From the NCBI RefSeq assembly GCF_016907475.1, contig NZ_JAFBCA010000001.1, forward strand, positions 2,542,001-2,606,000: a stretch of 64,000 nucleotides of DNA, read 5' to 3'. Source of the stretch: Nocardioides cavernae. Its GTDB lineage: Bacteria > Actinomycetota > Actinomycetes > Propionibacteriales > Nocardioidaceae. The notes beneath the pieces are model-generated. The model did no database searches. It saw only the letters and a list, made by a program, of their open reading frames with translations, and had not been told where the DNA came from. How positions within the stretch are numbered: the stretch's first letter is position 1; every line of letters starts with the position of its first letter. This document shows positions 32,365 through 40,201 of the stretch, in pieces. The position numbers were made by a program, and so were the translations under genes.

Positions 32365-33545
32365 CAGGCCACCCCCTCCCCGGACCGGCTGCCGGCGAGG
32401 GAGACGTCGCGGCCCCGCCACTGCACCGATCGGCGGACGACGGTGAGGGTGAGCGAGCGCGCGAAGACGAGGTCGAAGGCCAGGAGGGGCACGGGGAACA
32501 GTGTCCACGCCCACCACCGGAACGAGCCGGCGCGGCGCAGCATCCAGCGCAGCTGCAGGGCCACGGCGGCGTACGCCACCGCCCACAGCAGGGGACTGCC
32601 GGCCAGCAGCGGCGCCCCACTCCCGGTGACTGCGACGAGGAGGGACAGGACGGCTCCGACGGCGACGGCGTGGTGGGCGCTGATCCACGCCACGGTGGCG
32701 GCGGTCGCCGACGGCGCTGCGTCGGCCGCCCCGGAGGCGATGTTCTTGGTCCACCCGGCAACGAGCTGCGCCGGGCCGCCGGGATAGCTGCGCATGCGCA
32801 CCGCGTCGCCCCCGACCGCGCACCAGACCGGCAGTCCCGCCCGGTGGTAGGCGGCGGCGAGCGCGGCGTCGTCGAGGATGTCGGCGCGGACGGCCTCGTG
32901 CCCGCCCGCGCGCCCGTGGTCCTCGCGGGAGGTCAGCAGGCACGGCCCGAACGCCATCGGCGCGCGGCTCGCGCGGACCCGGCCGCGACGGGTGAAGGCC
33001 CCGCTGGCCATCAGCGCGACGACGTTGAAGTGGGCCGACAGCTGCTCGTAGGGGCGGACGACGTCGTGGTGCGGCTGCACCGACACGAGCCCGCCGTGCC
33101 GCGTGTGCGCGGCGAGCAGGCCCGCGAGGGCACCCGGTCGGAGGACGGTGTCGGCGTCGAGGAAGAGCAGGAGGTCGCCCGTCGTCGCCGCGGTGCCGGT
33201 GTGGCAGGCCCAGGCCTTGCCGGTCCACCCGGGGGGTGGCGTGCCGGCCGGCACGACTCTGGCGCCGCCCGCTCGTGCCACGGCGGCGGTCGCGTCGCGT
33301 GACGCGTCGTCCACCACGACGACCTCGTGGACCTCCGGCAGCTGCTCGGCCACCGACCGCAGCAGCGCCGGCAGCGTCTGCTCCTCGTCACGCGCCGGGA
33401 CCACCACTGACACCGATACCTGACCGCCCGTCGGGGCGTCGGCCGGCGGGAGGGTGCGGAGGTCGGCCACCAGCCGTTGCGCCCACACCGCCGCTCCGAG
33501 GAGCAGCAACGCGAGCGCGAGGTCGACGAGGAGGGCAGCCGTCAC
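32364..33545 (-). CDS. family 2 glycosyltransferase, CrtQ-like
   Basis: 393 residues. An N-terminal membrane helix is followed by a GT-A catalytic domain: VSVVVPARDEEQTLPALL, VVVDDASRDATAAVA (nucleotide-binding Asp) and DLLLFLDADTVLRPGAL (DxD metal site); two C-terminal helices follow. The best match in plan is CrtQ, which glucosylates a C30 carotenoid acid in staphylococci. Here the acceptor is probably a hydroxylated C40 carotenoid made by the adjacent P450. GTG start overlapping the P450 stop. Confidence 0.85.
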   Translation of the reverse strand: MTAALLVDLALALLLLGAAVWAQRLVADLRTLPPADAPTGGQVSVSVVVPARDEEQTLPALLRSVAEQLPEVHEVVVVDDASRDATAAVARAGGARVVPAGTPPPGWTGKAWACHTGTAATTGDLLLFLDADTVLRPGALAGLLAAHTRHGGLVSVQPHHDVVRPYEQLSAHFNVVALMASGAFTRRGRVRASRAPMAFGPCLLTSREDHGRAGGHEAVRADILDDAALAAAYHRAGLPVWCAVGGDAVRMRSYPGGPAQLVAGWTKNIASGAADAAPSATAATVAWISAHHAVAVGAVLSLLVAVTGSGAPLLAGSPLLWAVAYAAVALQLRWMLRRAGSFRWWAWTLFPVPLLAFDLVFARSLTLTVVRRSVQWRGRDVSLAGSRSGEGVA

Positions 33546-34945
33546 GGCGTGCCCGTCCGTCGTACGACGAGCGGCATGCCGCCGCGGGGGTGGACGGCGA
33601 CCTTGGCCTCCGCCACCGGCCGCACCCAGCCGCCCGGGCCGCCGGGCACCTCGATGCGGTGGTCGCGCAGCAGCTCGGCGAGGACCACGACCATCTCGCC
33701 GAGCGCGAACTCCCGCCCGATGCACAGCCGCGGTCCCTGGCCGAACGGCAGGTAGCCGGTGCGGGCGGTGCCGTCGAGGAAGCGCTCGGGACGGAAGGCC
33801 TCGGGCTCGGGCCAGAGGTCGGGGCGCCGGTGGACCAGCCAGGGGCTGATGATGGCGAGCGTGCCGGCCGGGACCTGCCGCCCGCCGACCTCGTCGTCGC
33901 GGTCCGAGCGGCGGGAGACGGCCCAGGCCGGTGGATAGAGGCGCAGCGCCTCGTCGACCACCGCACGCGTCCACGGCAGGCGCTCGCGGTGCCCCACGAG
34001 CGGGACCGGCCCGGGATGGGCGTCGAGCTCGGCGCGCACGCGCTCCTGCGCCTCCGGGTGCTCCGCGAGCAGCATGAGCGTCCAGGCGAGCGCGGCCGCC
34101 ACGGTCTCGTGGCCGGCGATGACCATCGTGACGAGCTCGTCGCGGATCTCACCGTCGCCCATGCCGCTGTCGAGCAGCAGCCCGAGGAGGTCGTCGCCAT
34201 GATGCGGCGTCCCGCCGGCGCGGGCGTTGCGGGCCCGCCGCTCGGCGATGATCGCGGCGGCGCCGGCGTCGAGGCGGCGCCGCGCGGAGCGCAGCCGGAG
34301 GTTGGTCCGGGTCGGGGTCCACTCGGCGCGGGGGAGGATCGAGCGGCCGAGCCGCACCACCAGGTCGGCGGCCTCGCTCGTCGCCGCGAGCAGGTCGTGG
34401 GCCTGGTCGGAGAGGTCGGTGCTGAAGAGCGCGCGGCCGACCGCGTCGAGGCCGATGGTGTGGGTCAGGGCCGCCATGTCGACGACGGCTCCGTCCGCGA
34501 CCGCGTCGGCGTGCGGTCCGCCCAGTCGTGCCGCGATCGCGGTGCGGGCGGCCGCGGCCACCTCGTCGCCCACCGCCTCCAGGCGCTGGTGGTGGAAGGC
34601 CGGGGCGGCGAGCCGCCGGTGGTCGATCCAGCTGGGCTCGGCCGAGGCGAGCAGGCCGGGACCGGTGACGCGCGCCAGGGCGGCGTACTGGACGGTGTCC
34701 TTGCCCCAGCTTCGCGCCGAGGTCTGGAGCACGTGCCTGACGTCGGCCGGGTCGTTGAGCAGCAGCGCCGGTGCGCCGGGCACCGGGAAGGAGACGGTGT
34801 CGCCGTAGTGCTGGGACACCTCGTCGAGGAACGTCAGCGGGTCGGCGCGGATCGAGCGGAAGGCCCGGGCCATGTCCCACGACGTCGGTCCCGGCACGCC
34901 GACGTCGGTCGGCTGCATCGCCTGCAGGCGGGTCGCGACGCTCAT
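33542..34945 (-). CDS. cytochrome P450, CYP175-like carotenoid hydroxylase
   Basis: 467 residues. I-helix oxygen-binding motif VIAGHETVAAALAW (about 267), ExxR in VVDEALRLYPPAWAVSRR, and the heme loop FGQGPRLCIGREFAL with the Cys ligand near residue 412. The EALRLYPPAW and AGHETVA stretches resemble Thermus CYP175A1, a beta-carotene 3-hydroxylase. In this cluster it lies directly after the lycopene cyclase genes, so it probably converts beta-carotene to cryptoxanthin or zeaxanthin. The ATG at 34945 overlaps the crtYd stop; an in-frame extension to 35023 lies in crtYd and is rejected. Confidence 0.88.
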   Translation of the reverse strand: MSVATRLQAMQPTDVGVPGPTSWDMARAFRSIRADPLTFLDEVSQHYGDTVSFPVPGAPALLLNDPADVRHVLQTSARSWGKDTVQYAALARVTGPGLLASAEPSWIDHRRLAAPAFHHQRLEAVGDEVAAAARTAIAARLGGPHADAVADGAVVDMAALTHTIGLDAVGRALFSTDLSDQAHDLLAATSEAADLVVRLGRSILPRAEWTPTRTNLRLRSARRRLDAGAAAIIAERRARNARAGGTPHHGDDLLGLLLDSGMGDGEIRDELVTMVIAGHETVAAALAWTLMLLAEHPEAQERVRAELDAHPGPVPLVGHRERLPWTRAVVDEALRLYPPAWAVSRRSDRDDEVGGRQVPAGTLAIISPWLVHRRPDLWPEPEAFRPERFLDGTARTGYLPFGQGPRLCIGREFALGEMVVVLAELLRDHRIEVPGGPGGWVRPVAEAKVAVHPRGGMPLVVRRTGTP

Positions 34946-35301
34946 CCCAGCGCCCGATCGCTGGACCGGTCGTCGGTCCTGTCGCGTCGGCGGCCCAGCC
35001 ACGTCCACACGATGCAGCTCCACAGCACCAGCCCGAAGCCGAACATCAGGTCCTCGACCGGTGCGTAGAACAGGCGGCCGTCACCCAGGACAGTGATCTG
35101 CCCGCTGCCGATGATGGCGTCACCGGAGTAGCGCACGATGCCGCGGCCGGTCAGCCAGCCGTTGGTGAGGAGCTGGAAGAACACGATGATCGCGTAGGCG
35201 GACCACCAGTCGCGGGTCGAGGTCAGTCGCGTGCGGACGACCCAGCGGTCCAGCACGACGGCCAGCGGCACGCAGAGGAGGGCGATGGCGGTGTAGGTCA
35301 C
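34942..35301 (-). CDS. crtYd: heterodimeric lycopene cyclase subunit CrtYd
   Basis: 119 residues, three membrane helices. Motifs TRDWWSAYAIIVFFQLLTNG and FYAPVEDLMFGFGLVLWSC (PxEDxxF) are those of the lycopene cyclase domain, second half. With CrtYc it forms the two-gene actinobacterial beta-cyclase. GTG start with GAGGTGAG upstream and seven bases after the crtYc stop. No CrtEb elongase is present, so a C40 rather than C50 product is expected. Confidence 0.9.
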   Translation of the reverse strand: MTYTAIALLCVPLAVVLDRWVVRTRLTSTRDWWSAYAIIVFFQLLTNGWLTGRGIVRYSGDAIIGSGQITVLGDGRLFYAPVEDLMFGFGLVLWSCIVWTWLGRRRDRTDDRSSDRALG

Positions 35302-35308
35302 GTGCGGC

Positions 35309-35662
35309 TCACCTCGCCTTCTCGCGGGACCGCGGAGCCCCGGGTCGTACGCCGCGCCGGGCCGCGCGCACCCCCTCGAGCGTCAGCACCGACACGACCG
35401 GGATGACCACGAAGAAGCCGATCTCCTCGAGCGGCAGGCCCGCGATGCGCCACGGCAGCGTCTGGTCCTCGTCGAACCACCAGTGCCCGACGTGCGTGGC
35501 CCAGAGGTCCCACAACAGGAACGGCGTCCCGGCGAGGCCGATGGTGAGGAGCAGGCGCCCCGGCTGCTTCAGCACCTGCAGCCGGAAGGCGGGCACAAGA
35601 GGCAGCGTCCCGGCGAGGCAGAACGCCAGCATGGCGACGTACGCCCAGTGGGGAAGGCTCAT
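35309..35662 (-). CDS. crtYc: heterodimeric lycopene cyclase subunit CrtYc
   Basis: 117 residues with three membrane helices. Signature FLLWDLWATHVGHWWFDEDQ followed by GLPLEEIGFFVVIP (PxEE) marks the lycopene cyclase domain, first half. It acts with CrtYd in the membrane on the ends of lycopene. ATG start seven bases after the crtI stop. The basic C-terminal tail (GVRPGAPRSREKAR) is as expected for this subunit. Confidence 0.9.
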   Translation of the reverse strand: MSLPHWAYVAMLAFCLAGTLPLVPAFRLQVLKQPGRLLLTIGLAGTPFLLWDLWATHVGHWWFDEDQTLPWRIAGLPLEEIGFFVVIPVVSVLTLEGVRAARRGVRPGAPRSREKAR

Positions 35663-35669
35663 GGGGCGC

Positions 35670-37292
35670 TCATGCCTGCACCGGCAGGCTGGAGCGGTCG
35701 CCGCTGAGGCGCTTGAGCACGAGCTCGGCGCTGATCAGGCACATCGGCAGGCCGACGCCGGGCACGGTGCTCGCGCCGGCGTAGAGCAGGCCGTCGACCT
35801 TGGCGGAGACGTTGCCCGGGCGCAGGAAGGCGCTCTGGCGAAGGGTGTGCTCCAGCCCGAGGGCTCCGCCGCGCCACGCGTGGTAGCGGGTGGCGAAGTC
35901 CTCGGGGCCGACCGTGTGGCGCACCCTGATCCGCTCGCGCAGGTCGGGGACGCCCGCCCAGGAAGCGATCTGGTCGATGGCCGCGTCGGCCGTGCGCTCG
36001 ACGGTCTCGGACCCTGCGCCCTCGTCGCCGCCGCTGCCGATGGCCGTGTCGGCGGGCACGGGGACGAGCACGAACAGGTTCTCGCACCCCTCCGGGGCGA
36101 CGGTGGGGTCGGTCTCGGAGGGCTTGCAGACATAGATCGAGGCGGGGTCGGGCACCCGTGCATCCTTGCCGAAGATGTCGCCGAAGTTCTGCCCCCAGTC
36201 GCGGGTGAAGAACAACGAGTGGTGCGGCAGCTGCGGCAGCCGCCCCTCGACGCCCAGCATCGCGAGCACCGCACCGGGGCCGGGGGAGCGGTCGCGCCAT
36301 GCCGGCTCGGGGTGCGTCTGCAGCCCCGCGGGCAGCAGCGCCGTCTCGAGGTGGTGCAGGTCGGCGGCTCCGACGACGACGTCGGCGTCGACGGTGCGCG
36401 GGCCGTCCGGTGTCTCGTGCTCGACGCCGGTGACGACGGGTCGTCCACCTGCGGCGTCGGAGGTGAGGATCCGGGTGACGGCCGCGCCGGTGTGCAGGCG
36501 CGCGCCGTGCTTCTCCGCGAGGTCGGCGATGACCCGGATCAGCCGGGTGAACCCGCCCTGGGGGTAGAGCACGCGGTCGCCGAGGTCGAGCCGGCTCATC
36601 AGGTGGTACAGGCTCGGCGTGCGGCTGGGGGAGGAGCCTAGGAAGACCGCGGGGTAGCCGAGCACCTGGCGCAGCCTGTTGTCGGTGAACGACCCGGCGA
36701 CGTGGCTCTCCAGCGACCGCGTCAGCAGGCGGCCGAGGGCAGGCGTCCGGCGTACGACGTCGGGGTGCACGAAGGCCGTCGGTGAGTCGAAGCTCGTGTA
36801 GAGGAACCGGCGCAGGGCCATGTCGTAGGTGTCCTCCGCGGAGCGGAGGTAGGCGTCGAAGCGGTCACCCGCCCCCGGCTCGAGCCGCTCGAACAGCGCC
36901 CGGTTGTGGGCGCGGTCGGGTCGCAGGTCCACCGGCTCGGGGTGGCCCTCGAAGAAGACGCGGTAGCTCGGGTCGAGCACGGTCAGGTCGAGCTCGGCCT
37001 CGGCGGTGGTGCCGAGGAGCGAGAAGAAGTGCTCGAAGACCTCGGGCATGAGGTACCACGAGGCGCCGGTGTCGAACCGGTAGCCGCCGCGCTCGACGCT
37101 GCCGACGCGACCGCCGAGGTCGTCGTTCTTCTCCAGCAGGTCCACCGAGTGGCCCCGCGAGGCGAGGAGCGCCGCGGTGGCCAGGCCGGCGATGCCGCCA
37201 CCGACGACGACCACGCGCCGCGGGGAACCGTCACCGGCGCTGCGGGGCGTCGGGGTGAACCGGCTGAGTCGTTCGGGCAGGCGCAGCGTCAC
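35670..37292 (-). CDS. crtI: phytoene desaturase
   Basis: 540 residues. N-terminal FAD-binding motif VVVVGGGIAGLATAALLASRG (about 28-48) and the CrtI pattern GGRVGSVERGGYRFDTG, RVLYPQGGFTRLIRVIADLAEKHGA in the middle, and DGLLYAGASTVPGVGLPM at the C-terminus. It carries out successive desaturations of phytoene to lycopene at the membrane. GTG start overlapping the crtB stop (GTGA). Confidence 0.93.
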   Translation of the reverse strand: MTLRLPERLSRFTPTPRSAGDGSPRRVVVVGGGIAGLATAALLASRGHSVDLLEKNDDLGGRVGSVERGGYRFDTGASWYLMPEVFEHFFSLLGTTAEAELDLTVLDPSYRVFFEGHPEPVDLRPDRAHNRALFERLEPGAGDRFDAYLRSAEDTYDMALRRFLYTSFDSPTAFVHPDVVRRTPALGRLLTRSLESHVAGSFTDNRLRQVLGYPAVFLGSSPSRTPSLYHLMSRLDLGDRVLYPQGGFTRLIRVIADLAEKHGARLHTGAAVTRILTSDAAGGRPVVTGVEHETPDGPRTVDADVVVGAADLHHLETALLPAGLQTHPEPAWRDRSPGPGAVLAMLGVEGRLPQLPHHSLFFTRDWGQNFGDIFGKDARVPDPASIYVCKPSETDPTVAPEGCENLFVLVPVPADTAIGSGGDEGAGSETVERTADAAIDQIASWAGVPDLRERIRVRHTVGPEDFATRYHAWRGGALGLEHTLRQSAFLRPGNVSAKVDGLLYAGASTVPGVGLPMCLISAELVLKRLSGDRSSLPVQA

Positions 37293-38173
37293 GAGCGTCC
37301 TCCGCGCAGCGAGCTCGCGGCGAGGCGCAGCTTGACCGGCGTCGGCACGCGGACGCGGGTGTGGCGGATCTCCTCCGCCGAGGCGGCCCGCAGCCGCTGG
37401 GCCAGCTCGGCGAAGGTCGCGTGGGCCGCCCGGACCGCGCGGCGGCTGCTCGGGGGCAGGTCGGGCACGACCGCCGCGGCAGCCCGCAGGTCCTCGTCGA
37501 CGTCGTCGAGGATGCGGTCCCGGTCGGCCTCGCAGAACCGCTCGACGTCCAGTCCGGGGAAGTAGTCGCGGCGCAGCAGGTCGTGGTCGTCGGTCAGGTC
37601 GCGCACGAAGTTGAGCTTCTGGAAGGCCGCTCCCAGGCTCCGTGCGCCGGCGGCGAGCCGCTCGTACTGCGCCTCCTGGTCGGACGGGGCGTCGGGCGCG
37701 GCCAGGAAGGCGCGCAGGCACATCAGCCCGACGACCTCGGCCGAGCCGTAGACGTAGCGCTCGAAGCTCGCCTGGGTGTGGGTCCGGGTGTCGAGGTCGG
37801 TGCGCATCGAGGTGAAGAACGGCGAGACGATCCCGGGCTCGATCCCCACGGCGATGGCGGTGCGCGCAAAGGCGTGCACCACCAGGTTGCCGCTGTAGCC
37901 GGTGCGCATCGCGTGCGCGACGTCACCCTCGAGCCAGTCGAGCATGGTGGCGCGCGCGGACCGGTCGAGGGTCGGGTCGGGGTTGTCGACGATCTCGTCG
38001 GCGACGCGCACGAGCGCGTAGATGTTGCGGACCTGGGTGCGCACCGGCTCGCCCAGCAGCCGCGAGGCCAGGCCGAACGAGCTGGAGTACTCGCGGATCA
38101 CCACGGCCGAGCTCGCCTCCGACACCGAGTCGTAGAGGCTGCGGGGCGCGCCGCGGCCCACGAAGAGCGTCAT
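37289..38173 (-). CDS. crtB: phytoene synthase
   Basis: 294 residues of the squalene/phytoene synthase family. The first Asp-rich motif is ALVRVADEIVDN (DxxxD) near residue 58, the second is LNFVRDLTDDHDLLRRDYFP (about 178). Condenses two GGPP molecules to phytoene. The ATG overlaps the crtE stop (ATGA), so it is second in the operon. Confidence 0.92.
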   Translation of the reverse strand: MTLFVGRGAPRSLYDSVSEASSAVVIREYSSSFGLASRLLGEPVRTQVRNIYALVRVADEIVDNPDPTLDRSARATMLDWLEGDVAHAMRTGYSGNLVVHAFARTAIAVGIEPGIVSPFFTSMRTDLDTRTHTQASFERYVYGSAEVVGLMCLRAFLAAPDAPSDQEAQYERLAAGARSLGAAFQKLNFVRDLTDDHDLLRRDYFPGLDVERFCEADRDRILDDVDEDLRAAAAVVPDLPPSSRRAVRAAHATFAELAQRLRAASAEEIRHTRVRVPTPVKLRLAASSLRGGRS

Positions 38174-39213
38174 GCCGCGACCTCGCTGCCGTCGGCCGGC
38201 AAGGCTGGTCGGACGGCCACGCCGTCGATCAGGTCGGCCGGGACGCCCAGGCCGTCGAGCACGGCGCGCGCCTGGTCGAGGTGCTGCTCGGCGAGGTCCT
38301 CCACGAAGCGGCGCGAGCCGGAGGCCACGAGGAGCCCCCGGGCCTCGTCGAGCTCGGCGTCGCTGAGCTCGCGGCCGACATAGGCACTGATCTGCGGCCA
38401 CGCCGACGTCGTCCGGGCGTGGACCAGGAGCGGCGTCTGCTTGCGGGTGCGCAGGTCGCAGGTGGCGCTCTTGCCGGAGCGGGCCGGGTCGCCGAAGACG
38501 CCGATCAGGTCGTCGGCGAGCTGGAACGCGATCCCCATCGCCCGGCCGACGTCACCGAGCCGGCTGGTCGTCTCCTCGTCGGCGCCGGCCAGCACCGCAC
38601 CCGCCTGCAGGGGGAGGGCGAAGGAGTAGGCGCTGGTCTTCTGCGCCTCCATCTCCAGGCTCTGGGCGAGGGTGGCGGGGGCGAGGTCGAGCGAGTGGCG
38701 GACGTCGGCGAGCTCGCCCGAGGCCGTCCGGTGCAGCGCGGTGTCGAAGAGGTCGAGCAGCCGCGCGACGACCGGGGCCGGGGCACCGCTCAGCGCGACC
38801 GTGCGCACCGCGGCCGCGAGGGCCAGGTCGCCGGCCAGGATCGCGGCGGTGAGCCCGTAGCCGGCGGCCACCTCGGGGTCGGCCCCGTCGACGCCGGCGA
38901 GGGCGCGGAAGGTGCCGCTGACGTTGGGCCGCCCGCGCCGCACGTGGTCGCCGTCGATGACGTCGTCGTGGATGACGAACGCGGTGTGGAGCAGCTCGAC
39001 CGCCGCGCCGACCTCGGCCGCAGCGTCGGACGCGCCTCCGCCCAGCGCGTCGTGGGTGGCGACCACCAGAGCCGGCCGGAACCGTTTGCCGCCCTCGGTG
39101 GCGGCGCAGAGCGCCTCCCACAGGAGCGCGTGGTGGGCGTCGATCGCGGCCGCGCGTCGGCGACCGCCGTCGAGGACCCGTGCCAGTGCCGCATCCGTGC
39201 CGGTGCCGATCAT
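38170..39213 (-). CDS. crtE: polyprenyl diphosphate synthase (geranylgeranyl diphosphate synthase)
   Basis: 347 residues. FARM motif HTAFVIHDDVIDGD (DDxxD) around residue 82 and SARM motif AFQLADDLIGVFGD around 230, with the GGKRFRPALV substrate loop near the N-terminus. Two residues before the FARM (Phe-Val-Ile) suggest a C20 product, fitting the carotenoid context. ATG 39213 has GGGAGG nearby; an upstream in-frame TTG at 39270 lies in the regulatory region and is rejected. First gene of the 15-gene operon. Beyond carotenoids it could also feed the UbiA prenyltransferase. Confidence 0.92.
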   Translation of the reverse strand: MIGTGTDAALARVLDGGRRRAAAIDAHHALLWEALCAATEGGKRFRPALVVATHDALGGGASDAAAEVGAAVELLHTAFVIHDDVIDGDHVRRGRPNVSGTFRALAGVDGADPEVAAGYGLTAAILAGDLALAAAVRTVALSGAPAPVVARLLDLFDTALHRTASGELADVRHSLDLAPATLAQSLEMEAQKTSAYSFALPLQAGAVLAGADEETTSRLGDVGRAMGIAFQLADDLIGVFGDPARSGKSATCDLRTRKQTPLLVHARTTSAWPQISAYVGRELSDAELDEARGLLVASGSRRFVEDLAEQHLDQARAVLDGLGVPADLIDGVAVRPALPADGSEVAA

Positions 39214-39306
39214 CTGTGCCTCCCGCAGCTCGACCGTTCCTTGGTTGCCAAACCTATGCAACACTTCCAACTAAATCTAGGCACGGTGCGAAGGAGTGGA
39301 CAAGGT
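39214..39306. promoter_or_regulatory. divergent crtE / MerR-DICT control region with mirrored operator
   Basis: This AT-richer gap has matching sequences facing each gene: AGGTTTGGCAACCA on the minus strand (complement of 39242-39255) before crtE, and AGGTTTGGACAACCA at 39303-39317 on the plus strand at the regulator's start. A TGGAC repeat occurs at 39297, 39308 and 39320, about one helical turn apart. An AAGGAG site at 39291-39296 serves the regulator. Confidence 0.55.
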
Positions 39307-40173
39307 TTGGACAACCATTTGGACACCCATGGTCGCGCCTCCCTCACCATCGGCGACCTGGCCCACAGGACCGGAGTACCCATTTCGACGCTCCGCAGCT
39401 GGGAGAGGCGCTACGGGTTTCCGCAGCCGCACCGTCAGCCCGGGGGTCACCGCCGCTACAGCGAGGCCGACGTCGAGGCGGTCCTGGACGTGCTGGCGCG
39501 CCGGCGCGGGGGCCTCTCGCTGGCCGCCGCCGTCCACCGCGCGGAGGTCCCGCAGGCCCGGACGGGGTCCGTCTTCGCCGACCTGCGGCGCCAGTACCCG
39601 TTGCTCCGGCCGCAGGTGCTGTCGCGACGCACGCTGGTGTCGATGAGCCATGCGATCGAGGACGAGTGCGCGGCGCGCGCCGCCGACCCGGTCCTCTTCG
39701 GGGGGTTCCAGCGCGAGCGGTTCCTGCGTGCGTCGTACGACCGCTGGCGCGAGCTCGCCCGCACGGCGCGGTCCGCTGTCGTCCTCGCCGACTTCCCCCA
39801 CGGGGCGGCCCCCGCCCCGCCGACGCGTGGGGTCCCGGTGGAGGTCGCCCTGCCGCCTGAGTCGCCGCTCAACCGCGAGTGGCTGGTCGTGTGCGACGCA
39901 GCCGACCTGCCGGCGTGCCTGGTGGCGGTCGAGCGCCCGGGCCAGGGCGCCGAGGGGACGCGCGAGCGCACGTTCGAGGCGGTCTGGTCGGTCGACCCGC
40001 AGGTGGTCCGTGACGCCAGCCGGATCGCCGGGGCGCTGGCCGACGAGCTGCGGCCCGGCTGGCGCGACGCCGACCTCCCCGACCAGCCGGATCCGCCGGG
40101 TGCGTCGGAGGACCTCTACCGGGCCACGCTGCTCTTCGACCGGATGGTCGCCTACATCGACGCGGCCCGCTGA
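39307..40173 (+). CDS. MerR-type helix-turn-helix regulator with DICT sensory domain
   Basis: 288 residues. The N-terminal MerR domain has LTIGDLAHRTGVPISTLRSW, ERRYGFPQPHR and GGHRRYSEADVEAVLDVL. The remainder (about 95-255) matches the DICT domain, a sensory module named from diguanylate cyclases and two-component systems and linked to light responses: LSRRTLVSMSHAIEDECAAR, FGGFQRERFLRASYDRWREL, REWLVVCDAADLPACLVA and FEAVWSVDPQVVRDASR. Unlike LitR/CarH it has no B12-binding domain. The TTG at 39307 is ten bases after AAGGAG; GTG 39286 is the alternative. Divergent from crtE, so it probably controls the carotenoid operon. Confidence 0.85.
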   Translation: MDNHLDTHGRASLTIGDLAHRTGVPISTLRSWERRYGFPQPHRQPGGHRRYSEADVEAVLDVLARRRGGLSLAAAVHRAEVPQARTGSVFADLRRQYPLLRPQVLSRRTLVSMSHAIEDECAARAADPVLFGGFQRERFLRASYDRWRELARTARSAVVLADFPHGAAPAPPTRGVPVEVALPPESPLNREWLVVCDAADLPACLVAVERPGQGAEGTRERTFEAVWSVDPQVVRDASRIAGALADELRPGWRDADLPDQPDPPGASEDLYRATLLFDRMVAYIDAAR

Positions 40174-40182
40174 CGGGACACC

Positions 40183-40200
40183 GGTTAGGGTCACCTAACC
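40183..40200 (+). promoter_or_regulatory. inverted repeat GGTTAGG-N4-CCTAACC overlapping a -10 box
   Basis: A perfect 7-bp inverted repeat with a four-base centre lies two bases before the GTG of the ABC transporter. It contains TAGGGT (40186-40191), a good actinobacterial -10, ten bases before the start. A repressor bound here would block the promoter directly. The half-site spacing differs from the DtxR/IdeR iron box. Confidence 0.5.
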
Positions 40201-40201
40201 T

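Noticed and set aside
40183..40200. DtxR/IdeR iron box
   Set aside because: The arms resemble GGTTAG/CTAACC but are six bases apart instead of one, so the 19-bp consensus does not fit.
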